A stretch of 64,000 nucleotides of DNA from Guyparkeria hydrothermalis. Its GTDB lineage: Bacteria; Pseudomonadota; Gammaproteobacteria; Halothiobacillales; Halothiobacillaceae. The translations under genes and the position numbers were made by a program. Below the pieces are notes generated by a model, which was not told where the DNA came from, did no database searches, and was given only the letters and a program-made list of their open reading frames with translations. Location: assembly GCF_023555385.1 (NCBI RefSeq), contig NZ_JAJSED010000001.1:868001-932000 (forward strand), read 5' to 3'. Below are positions 35,532-44,773 of the stretch, in pieces. The stretch's first letter is position 1, and each line of letters starts with the position of its first letter.

Positions 35532-35801
35532 TCAGTCCTCGAGTCGGCGGCGGCGCTCCTCGAACTCCTCGTGGTCGATCTCGCCACGCGCATAGCGCTC
35601 GCACAAGATGTCCAGTGCCCGGTTGGACCGCCGTTCGTTGCGCGACTCGTCGTCCGAACGCGGCCGCGGGCTGACGAGCGACTTGATCAATACCGCAATT
35701 GCCGCAATCAGCAGCCCCCAGAAAAGGATCATCAGGATCCAGCCGCCGAAACCGAACCCCATGCCGGCATGCGGCATGGCGCCGTAACCCCAGTCGTACA
35801 T
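35532..35801 (-). CDS. SHOCT-domain membrane protein
   Basis: An 89-residue protein with a Gly/Met-rich N terminus (MYDWGYGAMPHAGMGFGFGG), one membrane helix (about residues 21-42) and a C-terminal SHOCT domain (RALDILCERYARGEIDHEEF). SHOCT modules are short and often found on small membrane proteins, possibly for oligomerisation. AGGAGG lies 6 bases before the ATG. It converges on the Met-repeat gene, whose terminator lies about 58 bp away. Confidence 0.85.
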   Translation of the reverse strand: MYDWGYGAMPHAGMGFGFGGWILMILFWGLLIAAIAVLIKSLVSPRPRSDDESRNERRSNRALDILCERYARGEIDHEEFEERRRRLED

Positions 35802-35906
35802 GCATCGCCTCCTGTTTGATGTTCGAACCGAAAATGGCGGGGTGCGTTGACCCTGTCATCAGTCTAGACACCCCCGCCGGGCGTACGCATGCCATCGCCG
35901 GACCAA

Positions 35907-36050
35907 TCAGAATCCGTAACCGAGCAATCCCAGAATACCCAGCGTGATCAGGTAGATCGCCACGATGTAATTGAGAAGCTTGGGAAAAACCAGGATCAAG
36001 ATACCGGCCCCCAGCGAGATCAGCGGCGCGAGTTCGATGTGAAAAGTCAT
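35907..36050 (-). CDS. DUF3096-like small membrane protein
   Basis: A 47-residue protein, mostly hydrophobic: it begins MTFHIELAPLISLGAGILIL, then has FPKLLNYIVAIYLITLGILG. This matches the short DUF3096 family, two helices joined by a P-K/R-L-L-N-Y turn. AAGGAAGGAG precedes the ATG. It is too short for routine ORF calls but has a clear ribosome site and family pattern. The function is unknown. Confidence 0.75.
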   Translation of the reverse strand: MTFHIELAPLISLGAGILILVFPKLLNYIVAIYLITLGILGLLGYGF

Positions 36051-36146
36051 GACGTGCTCCTTCCTTCGTGTCGAGTATCCACATGGCCGGCGGCAGACCG
36101 GCCATGGGCTGATCCTGCGTCAGCCCGGCAGCGCTTGTCCACCACC

Positions 36147-36770
36147 TCAGAGGGCGCCGGCGTCACGCAGCGCCTCGGCGAGACGCTCGGCCATGGCGCG
36201 ATATCCGTCGGCATTGAGGTGGACGGCGTCCGACTTGTAGCCGGGGCGGCGCAACAGACTCGCGACCAGATCCTCGACCAGTACCACCTCGTAGAATGCC
36301 GCCAGTTCCTCGTACAACGGCGCGGACCGGGAGAACAGGGACTTTTCCGGCACACCCACCAACACGACCGCGATGTCCCGACTCCGGGCGATCTCGATCA
36401 TGCGGCCGAGGTTGCGCTTGGCCTCACCCAGATCCTGATTGCGCAACACGTCGTTGCCGCCCATCAGCAGGATCATCAGTGCCGGATCATGCCGATCCAG
36501 CACATTCGGCAAGCGGTCGAGGCCTTCAGCAGTCGTCTCGCCGGCCACACCGGCATTCACCACCGGATGCCCGGTAAGCGCCGCGAGCTGCTCGGGATAG
36601 GCCGCCTGCGGCGCGGCCCCGACGCCCTCGGTCAAGCTGTCGCCGAATGCCAGTATGGTGTCATCCTGCGCCAGTGGCTCAAGCGGCTTGTCGCCGCAGC
36701 CAGCCAGCCCGAGCAGCAACACGGCGAGCCATCCGACCCACCAGCGGGTCACGAATCGTTCGCGTTTCAT
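36147..36770 (-). CDS. GDSL-type esterase lipoprotein (TesA-like)
   Basis: A 207-residue lipoprotein: the signal peptide ends in LLGLAGC. The SGNH hydrolase motifs are present: FGDSLTEG (Ser), NAGVAGET (Gly), GGNDVL (Asn) and DAVHLN (Asp-His). The enzyme cleaves esters or thioesters in the periplasm, as TesA/arylesterase relatives do. The start at 36770 has GGGAGGGG upstream. It is divergent from the CsoS1D gene with a 209-bp intergenic region. Confidence 0.9.
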   Translation of the reverse strand: MKRERFVTRWWVGWLAVLLLGLAGCGDKPLEPLAQDDTILAFGDSLTEGVGAAPQAAYPEQLAALTGHPVVNAGVAGETTAEGLDRLPNVLDRHDPALMILLMGGNDVLRNQDLGEAKRNLGRMIEIARSRDIAVVLVGVPEKSLFSRSAPLYEELAAFYEVVLVEDLVASLLRRPGYKSDAVHLNADGYRAMAERLAEALRDAGAL

Positions 36771-36979
36771 CGCCCCTCCCTGAAGCATTTCGCCCTGCCG
36801 AGCGCGATCGGTGTCCGGATCATCAGACACATGGCAAGGGATACCGACACGCCGATCACGCTCAATCGTATGGCAACCATAAGGGATCGCAATTCCTCAC
36901 AGGTCAGCCTGATGGTAGACTCCGCGGCACTCGACCTTTGCTGATACATGAATCGCCCGCGCGGCAAGGCCCCCACTCG

Positions 36980-37594
36980 ATGATCGAACTACGGACGTAC
37001 GTCTTTATCGACTCGCTCCAGCCCCAGTTGGCGGAGTACTTGGCGACGGCGTCCCAGGGCTTTCTGCCGGTGCCGGGCGACGCCTGCCTGTGGGTCGAGG
37101 TCTCGCCGGGCATGGCCGTTCACCGCCTGACCGACATCGCGCTCAAGTCCTCCAGCGTGCGCCTCGCGCAGCAGGTGGTCGAGCGGGCCTTCGGCTCGAT
37201 GGTCATCCACCACCGCGTGCAGAGTGACGTGATCCAGGCCGGCGACACGATCCTCGACTACCTCGGCCGCCAGCAGACCGAACGTCAGCCCTGCGAGATC
37301 GCCTGGCAGGAGATCATCCGCGGCATGACGCCGGACCACACGGTACTGATCAACCGTCAGAACCGTCGTGGCAACATGATCCTGCCCGACCAGAGCATGT
37401 TCATCCTCGAGGTCGAGCCGGCCGGTTACGTTGTCTACGCCGCCAACCAGGCGGAAAAAGCTGCCAACATCTCGCTGATCGACGTGCGCGCCGTGGGCAA
37501 GTACGGCCGCCTGACGATCGCCGGCACCGAGGGCAACGTCGACGAGGCCGCCCGCGCCGCCATCGCTGCCGTGAAGAACCCGGCCTTCACCTGA
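36980..37594 (+). CDS. csoS1D: CsoS1D-type carboxysome shell protein (tandem BMC)
   Basis: A 204-residue tandem-BMC protein matching the CsoS1D sequence I recall from alpha-carboxysomes: [67 protein letters not shown] and [20 protein letters not shown]. CsoS1D forms pseudohexameric trimers with a large gated pore in the carboxysome shell; the ER of VVERAFG is the pair implicated in gating. The other carboxysome genes (cbbLS, csoS2, csoSCA, csoS4) are not in this window, so this is a satellite locus. A Nudix gene starts 4 bp after its stop. Confidence 0.85.
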   Translation: MIELRTYVFIDSLQPQLAEYLATASQGFLPVPGDACLWVEVSPGMAVHRLTDIALKSSSVRLAQQVVERAFGSMVIHHRVQSDVIQAGDTILDYLGRQQTERQPCEIAWQEIIRGMTPDHTVLINRQNRRGNMILPDQSMFILEVEPAGYVVYAANQAEKAANISLIDVRAVGKYGRLTIAGTEGNVDEAARAAIAAVKNPAFT

Positions 37595-37598
37595 TCCC

Positions 37599-38150
37599 AT
37601 GCACCGCTGCGACCTGCTGGAACAGCTAGCCCGCTACGAGACCCGCCATCTCGACGAGGCGGCGTTCGTCCAGCGCGCTCGCAAGTTCGTCGCCACGCAC
37701 CCCGACACCTTCTACCGCGAGCACCTGCCGGCACACGTCTCGGCCTCGACGTGGGTGGTCAACCCGTCGCGCACCGCCGTGCTCCTGATGCACCACCGCA
37801 AGCTCGACCGCTGGCTGCAGCCGGGCGGCCACGCCGATGGCGACACCGACATGCGCCTGGTCGCGCTCAAGGAGTGCGCCGAGGAAACCGGTGTCTCGCC
37901 CGAACACATCCGCCTGGTCGATGACGGCATCTTCGACGTCGATATCCACGCCACCCAGGAACCGCACCCGGACGCCCAGGAACACGACCATATCGACATC
38001 CGCTACCTGGTGGAGATCGACGATCGTGTCCCGGTGCCCGGCAACGAGGAGTCCTTCGAGCTGCGCTGGGTAGAGATCCCCATGGTCGCCCGACTGAGCA
38101 ACAGCCGCTCGACGCTGCGCATGCTCGACAAGACACGCAAGATGCGCTGA
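37599..38150 (+). CDS. Nudix hydrolase
   Basis: A 183-residue protein. The Nudix box is present in a variant form: GGHADGDTD, then KECAEETG, retaining the metal-binding Glu residues (EE) but with Thr and Lys where the consensus has Glu and Arg. Substrates of such enzymes are nucleoside diphosphate derivatives or other pyrophosphates; none can be named. It lies 4 bp after csoS1D and is probably cotranscribed, suggesting removal of a damaged or inhibitory metabolite in a carboxysome context. That link is an inference. Confidence 0.9.
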   Translation: MHRCDLLEQLARYETRHLDEAAFVQRARKFVATHPDTFYREHLPAHVSASTWVVNPSRTAVLLMHHRKLDRWLQPGGHADGDTDMRLVALKECAEETGVSPEHIRLVDDGIFDVDIHATQEPHPDAQEHDHIDIRYLVEIDDRVPVPGNEESFELRWVEIPMVARLSNSRSTLRMLDKTRKMR

Positions 38151-38171
38151 CCCTCACCACAAGCGCCAACG

Positions 38172-38201
38172 AAAAAGCCCGGATCCAGTGGATCCGGGCT
38201 T
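38172..38201. terminator. bidirectional terminator after the Nudix gene
   Basis: A 12-bp stem AAGCCCGGATCC/GGATCCGGGCTT with loop AGT. A run of five A at the left gives the minus-strand U-tract for the gene ending at 38241. Confidence 0.8.
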
Positions 38202-38240
38202 CGTCATTCTGGGGCCGCTCAAGGCGGCCCGAAAGGCCGT

Positions 38241-38465
38241 TTAGCTTGCCTTGGCCAGGTCGCGGGCACGATCGACCGCGTCATCGAACACCGTGGTCTC
38301 GTAAAGAGTCTCCATGTCACCGGGCACGGCCATGCGCCCGTTTGTCGATCCCTTGCGGGGACGCCTCGATGGGCGTTGTACCAGGTACATGCCGTCAGTG
38401 GCCTGTTCGACCAGGATGTTGCCGTTGCGGTAGAAACCGCGTTCCGCGTCCATCTTTTCTGCCAT
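38241..38465 (-). CDS. small uncharacterised basic protein
   Basis: A 74-residue protein with no recognised family: it begins MAEKMDAERGFYRNGNILVE, then has a basic RRPRKGSTNGRM block and an acidic helix (VFDDAVDRARDLAKAS). AAAGGTG lies 9 bases before the ATG at 38465; an alternative ATG at 38471 is closer to it. Cytoplasmic. Confidence 0.6.
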   Translation of the reverse strand: MAEKMDAERGFYRNGNILVEQATDGMYLVQRPSRRPRKGSTNGRMAVPGDMETLYETTVFDDAVDRARDLAKAS

Positions 38466-38725
38466 GAGCATCACACCTTTGTCGTGATTGCGGGCCACAC
38501 CGCCGAATCGCGGCCGGCCCAGGTGAGTGACACCCCCGACGCTTCGGCCGGGGCACTCCACCGGTTCACCTTAGGTCAGATGCCATCATGCTGTCATGGA
38601 AAAAAATCGAAGCGAGAGAAGACGTGGGGAAACCGTAACTTACCCACCCTGCTCTACGCCGGAATGCGCCCTGATGGCTCACGTAACCGTTTCGACATGT
38701 TCGAAAGCCGGCTCGGAGACCCGCC

Positions 38726-39652
<927 letters not shown>

Positions 39653-39813
39653 GGCGTGATTTCCCTCGGTTGGATGGGTGGGAACGAATGCCGCGCAGTG
39701 TGGCACATCAACCGAGGCGGAAGACCCTGACGGGTCGCGACCGATTGCTAGCGCACGGTCAGCGGAGATGTGTCTTCCGCATGCCCCGGTCATTTTCCCT
39801 GCCGGGCATCACG

Positions 39814-40983
39814 TCATTTGCCCTTCGAGGCCGGTCTCCGGCCCGCAGCCCCACCCAACGGCCGGTAACCGAGTCGGGCAATGGTGTTGGCGTGAAATCG
39901 TGCCGCTTCCGCCACGGCGGCACAGCCTTCATCCTCGGGCAGTACGTTGATCGCTGCGATCGTGTGACCGGCCAACGCACGGATGGCGGCATGGGCGCTA
40001 TCGGCCAGTCCCTGAGGGTTGTAGCCACCCTCGAGCATCAGTACCAGGCGGCTATCGCAGAGCTCTTCGGCCAGGGCGCAGACCCGCTCGGTGAGCGCGG
40101 CATAGCCGGTCTCGTCCATGGCGCAGGTCTGGTCGAGGTAGTGGCAGTCGAAACCGGCGGAAATCAGGATGAGGTCGGGCTCGAAGGCCCGCGCCGCCGG
40201 CTGGATCACCTGTTCGAACACAGCCAGCAAGGCCGCGTTGCCGCTACCCCGGGGGAGCGGCACATTGAGATGGAATCCATCACCGGGTCCGGTTCCGGTT
40301 TCCTCCAGATGCCCCGTGCCGGGGTAGAACGGCGCGGCGCAATGGCTGTCGACGACCAGCACGTCGGGCCGGTCATAAAATATGGCCTGCGTGCCGTTGC
40401 CGTGATGCATGTCCCAGTCCCAGATCATCACGCGGGCATGACCCAGGGCGGCTCGCGCGTGCGCGGCGGCCACGGCGATATTGTTGTACAGGCAAAAGCC
40501 CATGGGGTGGTCGGTGGATGCGTGGTGGCCCGGCGGGCGCACGATACAGAACGCGTGCCGGTCATCACCCTCGGCAACCGCCTCGACGGCGCTGATGCCG
40601 GCGCCCGCCGCCAGCCGCGCGGCCGCGACGCTGTCGGGTGATACCGCCGTCGTGTCCTGTGCAAGCCAACCCGAGCGACCGGCCAGCGATTCGATATAGG
40701 CCAGGTACGTGCCCGTATGCACGCGCTGCAGCTGGGCGGGGGAAGCGGCCGACAGTGTTCGCCACTGCAGGTCGTCGATGGGTTCGGCCCAGAGGCGATC
40801 GACGATCGCGGTCATGCGTGTCGGGCACTCGGGATGGGTATAGGTTTCCAGGCTGGCATCGGGGTATTGATGCGCGATCATCGTCTTGACGGCATCGCTC
40901 CATTCCGGGTGATCCGCGTCCCAGCCAGTTGGATTGTGAGCGAGCATGCGCGCGTCGTAATAGACCAGCATCGACTCCTCCAT
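39814..40983 (-). CDS. histone-deacetylase-family hydrolase (acetylpolyamine amidohydrolase-like)
   Basis: A 389-residue protein with all zinc-hydrolase landmarks of the arginase/deacetylase fold: RPPGHHASTDHPMGF, WDWDMHHGNGTQAIF, SAGFDCH and LEGGYNPQG. The Asp and His of DWDMHH and the Asp of GFDCH coordinate Zn. In bacteria it probably removes acetyl groups from polyamines or other small amines, or from proteins. Two in-frame ATGs compete (40983 and 40971); the second has GGAGG 5 bases upstream. It lies upstream of the DUF808 gene on the same strand. Confidence 0.9.
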   Translation of the reverse strand: MEESMLVYYDARMLAHNPTGWDADHPEWSDAVKTMIAHQYPDASLETYTHPECPTRMTAIVDRLWAEPIDDLQWRTLSAASPAQLQRVHTGTYLAYIESLAGRSGWLAQDTTAVSPDSVAAARLAAGAGISAVEAVAEGDDRHAFCIVRPPGHHASTDHPMGFCLYNNIAVAAAHARAALGHARVMIWDWDMHHGNGTQAIFYDRPDVLVVDSHCAAPFYPGTGHLEETGTGPGDGFHLNVPLPRGSGNAALLAVFEQVIQPAARAFEPDLILISAGFDCHYLDQTCAMDETGYAALTERVCALAEELCDSRLVLMLEGGYNPQGLADSAHAAIRALAGHTIAAINVLPEDEGCAAVAEAARFHANTIARLGYRPLGGAAGRRPASKGK

Positions 40984-41131
40984 CTCGGCCCCTCGGGGAC
41001 GGTGTGGGACTGCACCGACTGGTCGAGCGACAGGTGATACGCAGTGCCCATCGAGCCATGGGCGACAAGCCGGATTGACCGCTTTTGCAATCCGTAATGG
41101 GTAACCGCCCGCGACGGATCCCGGTGGCCGC

Positions 41132-42037
41132 CTAGTCAGGCATTTCCGCCTCGTCCTCCGGCACCACCGGCCGGCTGCGATAGGGATAGTTCTTCAACCG
41201 GGTGTCGCCGCGCGTGTGCGACTTGGCGACGGTCTTCTCGGGGTCGATCCAGTCCTCCCAGCGGAAGTCCTCGATCACCTTGGCCTGGTAGCTCTCCCCC
41301 AGCGGGTGCTCGAGGATGTCGTTGATGTGCTGCCACTGGTAGTGGCGCATCAGGTCGACCTGGTAGGGCGTCGGATTGCCGCCCGCCTTCTTGACCACCG
41401 CCTTGAGCGCCTTGACCTTCTCCATCGACACCTTGGGTTGCCAGTCGATCTCGCCAGGCAGTACCACCGGCTCGCCGGGAATATTGTTGATGCCCTTCTT
41501 CCAGGTGGCGAGCACCGCCGTGCCGGTATCCTCGCGATAGAGAAGGATCGCGTGGCTGTAGTCCTTGTCCCTGAAGAAGCCGAGCGTGCCGTACTGCATG
41601 CGTGCACCGGTCAGGTACGCGACCGCGTCCGACCAGCAGGGCGAGGTGCCGCTGATGCCGCGCAGCACGCTGCGGTCGATGATCCCGTCGGGAAACAGCG
41701 TCTGAAAAGCCACCCAGGCAGCGTTGGCCGCGTGCGTGGTGCCCTCGCAGTCGTGGCCGTGGAAACGCACCAGGTCCTTCAGGGTGACCGGGTAGGTGTA
41801 AGGGTAGTAGCGCCCCTGCGTGCCGCGCGTCGCCAGCATCTGGAACACCGGCGCGTGGGGCTTGGCCACCATCGAGGCGTACCAGGTCGGCTCACGATCC
41901 GGTGCCTCGACGCCCGTCTCGACGAACATCGTCCGCCCCTGCTCGAAGGTCGGCTCCCCGGCGAACCCGACCGATGACATGCCCAAAAGGCCGATCGCAG
42001 CGAATGAGGCGATCACGGTTTTCCAATTCGGTTTCAT
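41132..42037 (-). CDS. exported FmdE-domain protein
   Basis: A 301-residue protein. A signal peptide (TVIASFAAIGLLGMSSVGFA, cleavage near GEPTF) is followed by an FmdE-like domain, marked by RFHGHDCEGTTHAANAAW and ISGTSPCWSDAVAYLTGARM. FmdE was described with formylmethanofuran dehydrogenase in methanogens, but isolated copies occur widely; His and Cys residues probably bind a metal. The C-terminal 100 residues (KALKAVVKKAGGNPTPYQVD onward) are extra. GGAGGG precedes the ATG. No molybdenum enzyme gene is adjacent. The function is unknown. Confidence 0.78.
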   Translation of the reverse strand: MKPNWKTVIASFAAIGLLGMSSVGFAGEPTFEQGRTMFVETGVEAPDREPTWYASMVAKPHAPVFQMLATRGTQGRYYPYTYPVTLKDLVRFHGHDCEGTTHAANAAWVAFQTLFPDGIIDRSVLRGISGTSPCWSDAVAYLTGARMQYGTLGFFRDKDYSHAILLYREDTGTAVLATWKKGINNIPGEPVVLPGEIDWQPKVSMEKVKALKAVVKKAGGNPTPYQVDLMRHYQWQHINDILEHPLGESYQAKVIEDFRWEDWIDPEKTVAKSHTRGDTRLKNYPYRSRPVVPEDEAEMPD

Positions 42038-42171
42038 GGCACGGACCCTCCACGCAAGCCCCTTCAATCGTGGACAGGTCTCGCAGCTCATGCGCCGTCA
42101 TGCATACCCTGCCCTTGGCCGAGCATAGGCCGCAATCGAGCGAAAACAACGCCGCCCCTCAGGCACTCGCG

Positions 42172-42194
42172 AAAAAGCCAGGCCGGCGCCGGCT
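42172..42194 (-). terminator. terminator after the cupin gene
   Basis: On the minus strand AGCCGG...CTGGCT with loop CGCCGGC (one G-T pair), followed by TTTTT. It overlaps the gene's stop codon region. Confidence 0.6.
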
Positions 42195-42511
42195 CAGTCG
42201 TAATGAACCGCCAGCCAGATTGTGTCCTCGTCCGGCGCCGTCCAGGCGACGCGATGGCGACGATGCGCGGCAATGCTCAGGTGATCGCCAGGACCGAGGC
42301 TGACCTCCTCGCCATCCTCGAACGCCACCACGCCGCGCCCCCTGAGCACCACCACCCACTCGTTGCGCGGCTCGTCGTACCAGCCGGAGGCCGGTGAAGC
42401 GTGACCCCGCGAAACGATGCGCTCGACCGTGACGTTGCCGGCCTCGACCAGGGCGTCGAACCATTCGTCCGGCAGCTGCGCGGGCAGGTTTTCAAACAGA
42501 TTCGCCGTCAT
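42194..42511 (-). CDS. cupin-domain protein
   Basis: A 105-residue single-cupin protein: RIVSRGHASPASGWYDEP, WVVVLRGRGVVAFEDGEEVS and LGPGDHLSIAAHRRHRVAW. Metal ligands are the His of RGHASP, the Glu of NEWVVV and the His of HRRHRV. Cytoplasmic; role unknown. The ATG at 42511 has GGAGGG upstream. Confidence 0.85.
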   Translation of the reverse strand: MTANLFENLPAQLPDEWFDALVEAGNVTVERIVSRGHASPASGWYDEPRNEWVVVLRGRGVVAFEDGEEVSLGPGDHLSIAAHRRHRVAWTAPDEDTIWLAVHYD

Positions 42512-42668
42512 GCGCCCTCCATCATTGCGTAACGTTCCTCGCCCCGAGACATACACGGTCAGGCGCGCACCCGCTTTTGACAATAGCCAGGCTCATTACT
42601 AGCTTCCGGAGGTCGTTCGCCCCACCGGAGGGCGATGACCCATTCTCCAATCTCTGGGAGGAACTCTC

Positions 42669-42866
42669 ATGGCTTCAGACCGCATCGAAGGCAACTGGAA
42701 ACAGCTCAAGGGCCGCATCAAGCAGGAATGGGGACAACTCACCGATGACGACCTGGACGAGGCCGAGGGTCATCGCGATTACCTGATCGGCAAGGTCCAA
42801 GAGCGCTATGGCATCGCAAAGGAGCAGGCACGGGAGCAGGTGGAAGCATTCGAACGCAAGCTTTGA
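42669..42866 (+). CDS. CsbD-family stress protein
   Basis: A 65-residue hydrophilic protein with the CsbD pattern: IEGNWKQLKGRIKQEWGQLT and HRDYLIGKVQERYGIAKEQA. CsbD proteins are abundant after osmotic or general stress; their role is unknown. GGGAGG lies upstream. A hairpin (42881-42905) follows. Confidence 0.92.
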   Translation: MASDRIEGNWKQLKGRIKQEWGQLTDDDLDEAEGHRDYLIGKVQERYGIAKEQAREQVEAFERKL

Positions 42867-42880
42867 ACTTCCGCTCGACG

Positions 42881-42905
42881 GTCGCTGATCCCTGAGATCA
42901 GCGAC
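42881..42905 (+). terminator. hairpin after the CsbD gene, no T-run
   Basis: Perfect 10-bp stem GTCGCTGATC/GATCAGCGAC with loop CCTGA starts 15 bp after the stop. No U-tract follows, so it may stabilise the mRNA end rather than terminate by itself. Confidence 0.55.
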
Positions 42906-43013
42906 CCGATCAACCCTCTCCCCTCTCAAGCTCACAGCCCGTCACTACGGGCCGCGGCTATTCAAGTACACGACATTCGAATGCCGCCAACACGACGGCA
43001 CGAAGTCGCCCCT

Positions 43014-44216
43014 TCAAGCAGAGACAATCAACTGGGCATCGTTAAGCTCGGCCAGCAGCGAACCCACGTCGGCCTCGATGCGCGCCGGCGACACATCCGG
43101 GAAGTGTTCGACGAGCAGTTCACTCACCTCCCTTCCGGACATCGCCTCCTCCTGCAGCAGCCCCCAGACCAGATGGCCAGTGCCGTTCAGGCGGTGGATG
43201 GCACCACTGGAAGGCTCGATCAGGAAACGTTCGTCGCCCAGTTCGTATTCACGCAGGCCCGACGCCACGCACCAACGATCATCGATAGCCACCGGTGCGG
43301 CAGTCGATCGAGCCGGGGATTCTTCCCACTGGGCGCCGGAGGCCTTATCGATGCTGTCGATGACCCCCGGAAGCGACGTGCGCAGGCAGCGGGCCGCCGC
43401 CAGGGGCTCGGGGTAGCGCAGCAATCGGCACGGCAATGAACGCATGAGGGGAAGGAAACGCTCCATCAGCGCCTCGCTGGGCAGATCGTGGGCGAAATGC
43501 TGGCGCAACAAGCGGGTGAGCCCCTCGCCCGGCGCCAGCGGGACGAGCTCCGGCTTGCCGAGTTGCTCGTCACGCTCCAACAGGACCACGGCACCCAGCG
43601 GCAGGCTCTCGCCGTGACGCGCGAGTTGCCCTTCCGGCAGGTTCAGATAGCGATAGCGGTGATCTTCCGCCGCGGCGTGCGCGGCGGTGTAATTGTGAAG
43701 GGCGACATCCACCGCCGGAGGCGTGGGAAGCGGCAGGCGCAGTCGAGGCGAGATGCCCAGCGCCATGCCTCGCCCACCGTCCTCGAGCACCAGCACGTCG
43801 TCACCGAACACTCGCAACCCGCCACCGGCAAGCGCCGCGACCAGGGTGCTCTTTCCCGCACGATGCGTCTCCGGGAACAGCACCAGACGGCCGTTGATTT
43901 CCACCGACGCGCAATGGAGCCCGACCAGATCGGGGTGCAGGGACAGATACCGTTCGACCAGGTCCGCAGTGACACTGCAAACCGCCGCCACCGGCGATTC
44001 GTGCGTCACGCCCTGGGGGTAATTCGGGGAGATTTGGCGGCATGCCGGCGCGTCACCGGCAATGCGGATGTCTGGTGCCGGACCTTCGCCCTCGATCACC
44101 GTCATCCGCCAGCCCGGCAGCGCGGTCTCGAGGAGGCTCGGAAACTCCGGGCACCCGGATACGCGGATTACCCGACCGAGGCCCGGCAGGAGGATGTCAC
44201 GAACGCCACCCGGCAT
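43014..44216 (-). CDS. HPr-kinase-like domain fused to a C-terminal PqqD domain
   Basis: A 400-residue protein. The middle (about residues 115-260) has an HPr-kinase-like P-loop, HCASVEINGRLVLF then ETHRAGKSTLVAAL, and a paired-Asp motif VFGDDVLVLED like the catalytic Asp block of HPr kinase. The last 90 residues are a PqqD-type peptide-binding domain (WCVASGLREYELGDERFLIE, AIHRLNGTGHLVWGLL). PqqD domains act as recognition elements for ribosomally made peptides, and HprK-like kinases phosphorylate some of them. The ATG at 44216 overlaps the stop of the upstream His-rich gene (TAATG), so the two are translationally coupled. The fusion of two normally separate partners is unusual. The product is not known. 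Confidence 0.85.
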   Translation of the reverse strand: MPGGVRDILLPGLGRVIRVSGCPEFPSLLETALPGWRMTVIEGEGPAPDIRIAGDAPACRQISPNYPQGVTHESPVAAVCSVTADLVERYLSLHPDLVGLHCASVEINGRLVLFPETHRAGKSTLVAALAGGGLRVFGDDVLVLEDGGRGMALGISPRLRLPLPTPPAVDVALHNYTAAHAAAEDHRYRYLNLPEGQLARHGESLPLGAVVLLERDEQLGKPELVPLAPGEGLTRLLRQHFAHDLPSEALMERFLPLMRSLPCRLLRYPEPLAAARCLRTSLPGVIDSIDKASGAQWEESPARSTAAPVAIDDRWCVASGLREYELGDERFLIEPSSGAIHRLNGTGHLVWGLLQEEAMSGREVSELLVEHFPDVSPARIEADVGSLLAELNDAQLIVSA

Positions 44217-44527
44217 TACCAACGGCTGGGATGCAGGAGGATGTTGAAGTGCATGCTGCTGTCGTGGTGATCGTGGTGGTGGCGACGCCGACGACGGTAA
44301 TCGTCGTGATAGTAGTGACGCTCTTCGTAGTAGTGATGATCGTGATGCCCACTCGGCCGGCTGTAGCTCGGGTGGGAATAATGGCCGTGATGCCCGCCGT
44401 GATGAGGCGGCGCCGCCCGAGCGACGTTGACCAACGTCGGCGCGACATAGGCGCCGGCCACGCCCGCGCCCAGCGTTACTAACAGGCGGCGACGACGATC
44501 GATACGGTTCGACTTGTGGTCACTCAT
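44216..44527 (-). CDS. Tat-exported His/Tyr-rich small protein
   Basis: A 103-residue protein. The N terminus has a twin-arginine signal (DRRRRLLVTLGAGVAGAYVA, cleavage near ARAAP). The mature 65 residues hold 19 His, 7 Tyr and 7 Ser, including SGHHDHHYYEERHYYHDDY and RRRRRHHHDHHDSSMHF; there are no cysteines. The composition suggests metal binding. Its stop overlaps the start of the HprK-PqqD gene by one base. It may be that enzyme's substrate or a metal-binding partner; both are inferences. AAGGGGA lies 6 bases before the ATG. Confidence 0.82.
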   Translation of the reverse strand: MSDHKSNRIDRRRRLLVTLGAGVAGAYVAPTLVNVARAAPPHHGGHHGHYSHPSYSRPSGHHDHHYYEERHYYHDDYRRRRRHHHDHHDSSMHFNILLHPSRW

Positions 44528-44773
44528 AAGGAATCCCCTTGTCACGGTTCATGGTGATCCCGGCCATTCGTCACGAGGCCGCTTCATCCTTCGGACAGCC
44601 GAAGAACCGGAAAGTGCCAAAGATCGCCCCAGGGTGCACCACGACAGGATTGCCGACCGCTCGATACGACACGAAAAAGCTGCCGAAGAACACGGTCTTG
44701 CCGCGCCACCCCGCCAGCCGGCAGCCGGCAGCACCGATGCCGGTCGAACCGATCGCCGCGCGCATTCCCGTCG

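Noticed and set aside
44571-44765. 64-codon minus-strand frame between GNAT and the His-rich gene
   Set aside because: There is no ribosome site and no family pattern; treated as intergenic.
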